DNA from: an uncultured Bacillota bacterium
Lineage (GTDB): Bacteria; Bacillota; JAAYKD01
Reading direction: 5' to 3'
Assembly: GCA_937897315.1 (NCBI GenBank)
Contig: CALCNS010000344.1
Coordinates: 1 to 9,175, forward strand
Length of the DNA: 9,175 bases
The notes under the pieces: model-generated
The model's database searches: none
Told to the model about the DNA's origin: nothing
The model's input: the letters and a program-made list of their open reading frames with translations, nothing else
Shown: positions 5,608-9,175 of the stretch, one piece after another
How the letters are laid out: each line of letters begins with the position of its first letter
How positions within the stretch are numbered: position 1 is the first letter of the stretch
Position numbers and translations under genes: made by a program

Positions 5608-7775
5608 TGAAGACACTCATGGTAACTGAGAAACCATCGGTTGCGGCAGATATTGCTACAGCTCTCGGCTCTTTTCAAAAGCAGAAAGGGTACTACGAAA
5701 GCCCGAGTATGATGATTACCTGGTCCTTAGGACATCTGGTGCAATTGGCAGCTCCTGAAAAATATTACCCTTCATGGAAAACCTGGAAAGTCGATACACT
5801 GCCATTGATACCCGAAACTTTCCTTTTGGAGATGCTTCCTTCCGGGAGATCGCAGTTCCAAGTGGTTTCAAAATTGCTAGGTCGAAAAGACTTTGATTAT
5901 GTGATCAATGCTTGTGACGCCGGAAGAGAGGGTGAACTCATCTTCCGTTACTTATATCAAATGAGCCAATCCACTTTGCCAATGAAACGACTTTGGATAT
6001 CGTCCATGACACCAGCAGAAATCAGAAAACAAATGAATGACGTGCTCAAGCAAAATCTGAATGACGAGAAGTATGACAGGTTATTTTGGGCTGCACGTTG
6101 CCGATCTGAATCGGATTGGTTGGTGGGTATGAACGCATCGAGAGCGTTGACTTTAGGGCAAAGGAAGCAAGGGAATCGTCAGGTGTATTCCATTGGACGT
6201 GTACAGACCCCCACCTTATCCTTATTGGTACAACGCGAGGAGGAGATTCTCCAATTTACAGCACGACCTTTTTGGAAGGTGCATGCGGAGTTTCAGTCGC
6301 AAGCCGGTGTTTATGAAGGAACCTGGTTTTCCGAAGAAGAGGATCGGTTTTGGGAGAAAGAATCCGCTGAACAATTGGCGAAACACGTAAAAGGACAAAC
6401 AGGGCAAGTCCAACGTTATAAACATCAGGAGAAGAAAGAAGCTCCTTCACAGTTCCCCGATTTGACGTCGTTGCAGCGGGAAATGAACCGGAGAGCGGGG
6501 TATTCTGCCAGCAAGACGCTTCAAATAGCTCAAACTTTATACGAGAGACATAAGCTAATTACCTATCCTCGTACCGATTCTCGATATGTGACGCAAGAAC
6601 TGGTTCCAAGTTTTTCGGCTCGATTACAAGCCATTGTCACAGAGGAAACCAAAGAGTGGATTCAGCCCATATTACCCAGTCCCCCTCGTTTAAGCGGGAA
6701 ATTTATCAATTCAGCGAAGGTTCGCGATCACCATGCCATCATTCCAACAGAACAGAAATATCTACCCCAACGATTAAGTGCTGAAGAGAACTTGGTACTT
6801 TCCGTGATACATCGACAATTCATCGGTGCTTTTTTACCAGATGCGATTTGGGACGAACGAGAAGCTATAACCGTGGTTGGCAAAGAACACTTTCGAAGTC
6901 AATCTCGGTCTTTGATTCAACCGGGTTGGCGAGCTTTATGGAAAACCGAACAGAAGCAGAGTGAGGGTCGGAATCTGCCGGTATTAGGATTGGACAACTT
7001 GGTTCAAGTGCTCGAGACCCACACCACCGAAGGAGTCACTCAAGCTCCTTCTAGGCATACCGAAGGGACTCTATTGGGTGAAATGGAACGAGCCGGGAGA
7101 AAAGTGGAAGAGGAAGCTTTTGCAGAAGCCATGAAAGACCACGGCTTGGGAACTCCGGCTACGAGAGCTGCAATATTGGAACGCTTAAAGGAAATGGAAT
7201 ATGTAACACTGCAAGGAAAGCAACTGGTGCCAACCGAAAAAGGCATGGCTTTGGTTCGGCAGTTACCGGTTCCTGAACTGCTTTCTGCTGAAATGACCGG
7301 CGAGTGGGAGTATCGTTTGTTGCAGATTCAAAATGGCCAAGAAAGTCATGAGCACTTTATGGAAGACATGAAACAATGGATGCCCCGATTGGTACGAGAT
7401 TGTTATGCTACCCCATTCATGAACGTTGAGAACGTGTCATCTGAACCCAAAGAAGAATGGAGTCTCCTTCCATGTCCCTTATGTAAAGCTCCATTAAGTG
7501 AGAACAGCAGAGCCATTCGCTGCAGTCGGTGGAACCAAGATCCGGTCTGTACCTTCACCCTGTGGAAAACCATAGCCGGTAAAAAACTGACCGTCTCACA
7601 GTTAAAAAAATTAATCTTGAAGGGTCAAACAGGGACGATATCGGGGTTTCGTTCCAAAGAAAAGAAGCCTTTTTCCGCAAATGTAATCCTAAACCAGGGA
7701 AAAACCGAGTTTCGTTTCGACGCCAAACCACGTGTTAAGAAAAAGAAGGAAACCTTGGTGAAGAAAGATAATTAA
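5607..7775 (+). CDS. topB: DNA topoisomerase III (type IA)
   Basis: A 722-residue type IA topoisomerase, which passes single DNA strands through a transient 5'-phosphotyrosine break and helps separate recombination and replication intermediates. The Toprim domain begins at TEKPS with E8 and has the metal-binding DAGREGE at 104-110. SIGRVQT (195-201) is the conserved family motif. The catalytic tyrosine is Y320 in TYPRTDS (319-325). DHGLGTPATRAAILERL, around 510-530, is the usual domain IV signature. The C-terminal part has four cysteines, C623, C626, C639 and C648, forming a probable zinc ribbon, followed by a small repeat-like domain and a lysine-rich tail. Length and motif order are normal for Firmicute TopB. 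It appears to be transcribed alone; the gene after it is a tRNA 144 bases away. Confidence 0.95.
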   Translation: MKTLMVTEKPSVAADIATALGSFQKQKGYYESPSMMITWSLGHLVQLAAPEKYYPSWKTWKVDTLPLIPETFLLEMLPSGRSQFQVVSKLLGRKDFDYVINACDAGREGELIFRYLYQMSQSTLPMKRLWISSMTPAEIRKQMNDVLKQNLNDEKYDRLFWAARCRSESDWLVGMNASRALTLGQRKQGNRQVYSIGRVQTPTLSLLVQREEEILQFTARPFWKVHAEFQSQAGVYEGTWFSEEEDRFWEKESAEQLAKHVKGQTGQVQRYKHQEKKEAPSQFPDLTSLQREMNRRAGYSASKTLQIAQTLYERHKLITYPRTDSRYVTQELVPSFSARLQAIVTEETKEWIQPILPSPPRLSGKFINSAKVRDHHAIIPTEQKYLPQRLSAEENLVLSVIHRQFIGAFLPDAIWDEREAITVVGKEHFRSQSRSLIQPGWRALWKTEQKQSEGRNLPVLGLDNLVQVLETHTTEGVTQAPSRHTEGTLLGEMERAGRKVEEEAFAEAMKDHGLGTPATRAAILERLKEMEYVTLQGKQLVPTEKGMALVRQLPVPELLSAEMTGEWEYRLLQIQNGQESHEHFMEDMKQWMPRLVRDCYATPFMNVENVSSEPKEEWSLLPCPLCKAPLSENSRAIRCSRWNQDPVCTFTLWKTIAGKKLTVSQLKKLILKGQTGTISGFRSKEKKPFSANVILNQGKTEFRFDAKPRVKKKKETLVKKDN

Positions 7776-7843
7776 ACAGATAGAATAGACGGGAACCCAT
7801 AAAACCGGTGAGGGAATCCTATTTTTTTCTTTCCAAAAAGACA

Positions 7844-7872
7844 TAGACAAGAAAGAGAAAGTATGATAATAT
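7844..7872 (+). promoter_or_regulatory. Candidate promoter for the tRNA-Leu operon
   Basis: TAGACA (7844-7849; one mismatch to TTGACA) lies 17 bases before TAATAT (7867-7872); GATAAT at 7865-7870 is an alternative -10 with a 15-base spacer. Transcription would start near 7879, about 40 bases before the first tRNA. Confidence 0.4.
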
Positions 7873-7882
7873 GGAGTCCGTC

Positions 7883-7910
7883 AAAAGTCGAATCCTTGGG
7901 TTCGCCTTTT
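7883..7910 (+). other. Long hairpin between topB and tRNA-Leu
   Basis: AAAAG (7883-7887) and CGAATC (7889-7894) pair with GGTTCG (7899-7904) and CTTTT (7906-7910) around a CTTG loop. This gives 11 pairs, one of them G-U, with a single T-C mismatch. The four Ts are inside the stem and no longer U-tract follows, so it is at best a weak topB terminator. It also lies in the expected leader of the tRNA transcript. Confidence 0.5.
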
Positions 7911-7919
7911 GCTCAATAA

Positions 7920-8006
<87 letters not shown>

Positions 8007-8009
8007 TAT

Positions 8010-8092
8010 GTCGGGATGGCGGAACTGGCAGACGCGTACGTTTGAGGGGCGTATGGGCAACCGTGTGGGTTCAAGTCCCACTCTCGACACCA
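8010..8092 (+). tRNA. tRNA-Leu (anticodon GAG)
   Basis: The acceptor stem GTCGGGA (8010-8016) pairs with TCTCGAC (8082-8088) with one G-U pair, followed by A and an encoded CCA (8090-8092). The anticodon stem TACGT/GCGTA closes the loop TTGAGGG, giving anticodon GAG, which reads CUC and CUU. It has the leucine-type D-arm, a variable arm GGGCAACC and the T-arm GTGGGTTCAAGTCCCAC. Only three bases separate it from the first tRNA, so both should come from one transcript. Confidence 0.97.
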
Positions 8093-8095
8093 GAT

Positions 8096-8130
8096 TGGGC
8101 TCTGGCACGACCAGGGCCCATTATCTTCAC
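8096..8130 (+). terminator. Hairpin terminator after the tRNA-Leu pair
   Basis: TGGGCTCTGG (8096-8105) pairs with CCAGGGCCCA (8111-8120) over ten bases, one G-U, around a CACGA loop, starting three bases after the CCA of the second tRNA. The stem is GC-rich, but the tract after it (TTATCTTCAC) is interrupted, so termination may be incomplete. Confidence 0.65.
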
Positions 8131-8179
8131 CTTCGATGCATAATTATTCAAGAAAATACATACTTATGGAGGGAGTTAC
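8121..8179 (+). other. Leader of the peptide ABC transporter operon
   Basis: Between the tRNA hairpin and the ATG at 8180 there is a strong ribosome binding site (GGAGGGAG, 8168-8175). CATAAT (about 8139-8144) could serve as a -10 but has no recognisable -35. Read-through from the tRNA promoter is possible. Confidence 0.35.
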
Positions 8180-9160
8180 ATGGCAGAAAAGCTGTTGGAC
8201 ATTCGAAATTTATCCACCTATTTCTATACCGGCGAAGGAGTTGTGAAAGCGGTAGATGACGTCAGTTTTCACATTATGGAGGGGGAAACCCTTGCTGTTG
8301 TCGGGGAGTCCGGCTGCGGTAAATCGGTAACCAGTTTATCTGTGATGCGGCTGATTCCGTGGCCACCGGGGAAAATTGTGGGTGGAGAAATCGATTTTCA
8401 GGGAAGAAATATCTTGTCAATGAAAGACCAGGAAATGCAAGCCATTCGTGGGAATGAAATCTCCATGATTTTTCAGGAACCCATGACTTCATTGAATCCA
8501 GTTTATACTGTAGGTTACCAAATCTCAGAAGCATTACAATTACATCAGAAAATGAATCCTAAGCAAGCGCTGGAGAAGGCAGTAGAAATGCTTCGCCTGG
8601 TTGGAATTCCCTTGCCGGACAAACGGGTCAATGAATACCCTCATCAATTATCAGGCGGTATGCGTCAGAGAGTGATGATTGCCATGGCATTGGCCTGTAA
8701 CCCGAAGTTGCTCATTGCCGATGAACCCACCACGGCACTGGATGTTACTATTCAGGCTCAAATTTTGGACCTCTTGCGCAAGCTCAAAAAAGAGTTGGGC
8801 ATGGCCATTTTACTGATTACCCATGACTTAGGTGTTGTGGCTGAAATGGCAGAACGGGTTGTTGTAATGTATGCCGGAAAAGTGGTAGAAGAAGCCGATG
8901 TGGTATCCATCTTCTCCAAACCTTATCATCCCTATACACAAGGATTGCTACAATCCATACCTAAATTAACCGAGCGGGAATCAAAGTTACACGTCATAGA
9001 AGGGGTTGTGCCAAACCCCATTCATATGCCCAAAGGATGTCGTTTTAGACCCAGATGCCCGTTTGCGACTCAACCTTGTCAAGAAAATGAGCCCACATTG
9101 CTACAATATGGCAACCGGAAAGTGGCTTGTTGGAATGCCAACCCCGAGAAAGGAGTTTAG
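8180..9160 (+). CDS. Peptide ABC transporter ATP-binding protein, DppD/OppD family
   Basis: A 326-residue ATPase subunit of a dipeptide/oligopeptide (or nickel) importer, cytoplasmic and membrane-associated. The ABC domain has Walker A GESGCGKS (42-49), Q-loop Q99, signature LSGGMRQ (157-163), Walker B LLIADE (177-182) and switch histidine H215. The C-terminal extension is the oligopeptide-transporter type, ending in [14 protein letters not shown] (287-300) with a further C317. These four cysteines are spaced like the iron-sulfur site reported for DppD-type subunits. Length is normal. It seems to be the first gene of its operon, because the permeases and binding protein are not upstream. The next gene starts 2 bases after its stop, with its ribosome binding site inside this gene's last codons. 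The substrate cannot be decided from the ATPase alone; dppD or oppD are both possible names. Confidence 0.93.
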   Translation: MAEKLLDIRNLSTYFYTGEGVVKAVDDVSFHIMEGETLAVVGESGCGKSVTSLSVMRLIPWPPGKIVGGEIDFQGRNILSMKDQEMQAIRGNEISMIFQEPMTSLNPVYTVGYQISEALQLHQKMNPKQALEKAVEMLRLVGIPLPDKRVNEYPHQLSGGMRQRVMIAMALACNPKLLIADEPTTALDVTIQAQILDLLRKLKKELGMAILLITHDLGVVAEMAERVVVMYAGKVVEEADVVSIFSKPYHPYTQGLLQSIPKLTERESKLHVIEGVVPNPIHMPKGCRFRPRCPFATQPCQENEPTLLQYGNRKVACWNANPEKGV

Positions 9161-9162
9161 CC

Positions 9163-9175
9163 ATGGACCACGAGA
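9163..9175 (+). CDS. Start of the next ABC transporter gene (partial, first 4 codons)
   Basis: The ATG at 9163 follows AAAGGAG (9149-9155) by 7 bases and gives M-D-H-E before the window ends. In operons of this kind the gene after dppD is usually dppF/oppF, the second ATPase, which is the best guess from context only. Confidence 0.55.

Larger units (their letters stand above)
7776..7919. other. Intergenic region between topB and the tRNA-Leu pair
   Basis: It contains a T-run (7822-7828) without a good stem, a candidate tRNA promoter (7844-7872) and a long hairpin (7883-7910). No protein gene is supported here. A minus-strand frame crossing this region is largely the complement of the first tRNA. 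Confidence 0.5.

Noticed and set aside
5478..5678. Minus-strand frame of 66 codons over the topB start
   Set aside because: It begins with TTG, has no ribosome binding site, and its first third lies over the topB Toprim coding sequence. Not called as a gene, though its cysteine-rich end is noted in a finding.
6193..6390. Extra open frames inside topB on both strands
   Set aside because: They lie wholly within a well-supported gene, have no ribosome binding sites and show no recognisable domains.
7801..7834. T-run after topB as an intrinsic terminator
   Set aside because: The bases before the seven Ts form no stable stem (only AGG with CCT), so it was not called.

Overview
The window looks like chromosome from a low-to-mid-GC Firmicute, most likely an anaerobic Clostridia/Peptococcaceae-type organism. 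This is inferred from strong AGGAGG-type ribosome binding sites, two tRNAs with encoded CCA, a YcbB-domain response regulator with a GlnK-type kinase, a YmfI-type reductase, and a relative of the acetyl-CoA-pathway methyltetrahydrofolate methyltransferase. No sequence search was possible, so the genus is not claimed.

Layout. Positions 1-376 (minus) hold the start of a class I SAM methyltransferase that runs off the left edge. Divergent from it is a tight plus-strand operon: a creatininase-family amidohydrolase (472-1203), a protein with the fold signature of the MeTr/AcsE pterin-binding TIM barrel but without most catalytic positions (1225-2076), and a multi-pass membrane histidine kinase (2064-3569) whose start overlaps the preceding gene by 13 bases. 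Converging on it from the right are a GlnL/YcbB-type response regulator (5288-4356) and an SDR that resembles the EF-P 5-aminopentanone reductase YmfI (4307-3570). The SDR and kinase stop codons abut with no gap. A strong intrinsic terminator lies between the regulator and the SDR, and its U-tract runs directly into the SDR ribosome binding site.

To the right come a 318-base intergenic region (regulator promoter, a repeated hexamer and a doubtful small ORF), topB for DNA topoisomerase III (5607-7775), a tandem pair of tRNA-Leu genes (CAG, then GAG) with a hairpin on each side, and the first gene of a Dpp/Opp-type peptide ABC transporter operon (8180-9160). The first 13 bases of the next gene close the window.

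Working picture. The kinase and the YcbB regulator are probably cognate partners related to GlnK-GlnL, which senses glutamine in Bacillus subtilis. Here the kinase is translationally coupled to an apparent pseudo-enzyme of the methyl-tetrahydrofolate family and sits downstream of a C-N hydrolase. This suggests a sensing or catabolic module tied to nitrogen or one-carbon compounds. That arrangement is the least ordinary part of the window; the topB, tRNA and peptide-transporter parts look conventional.
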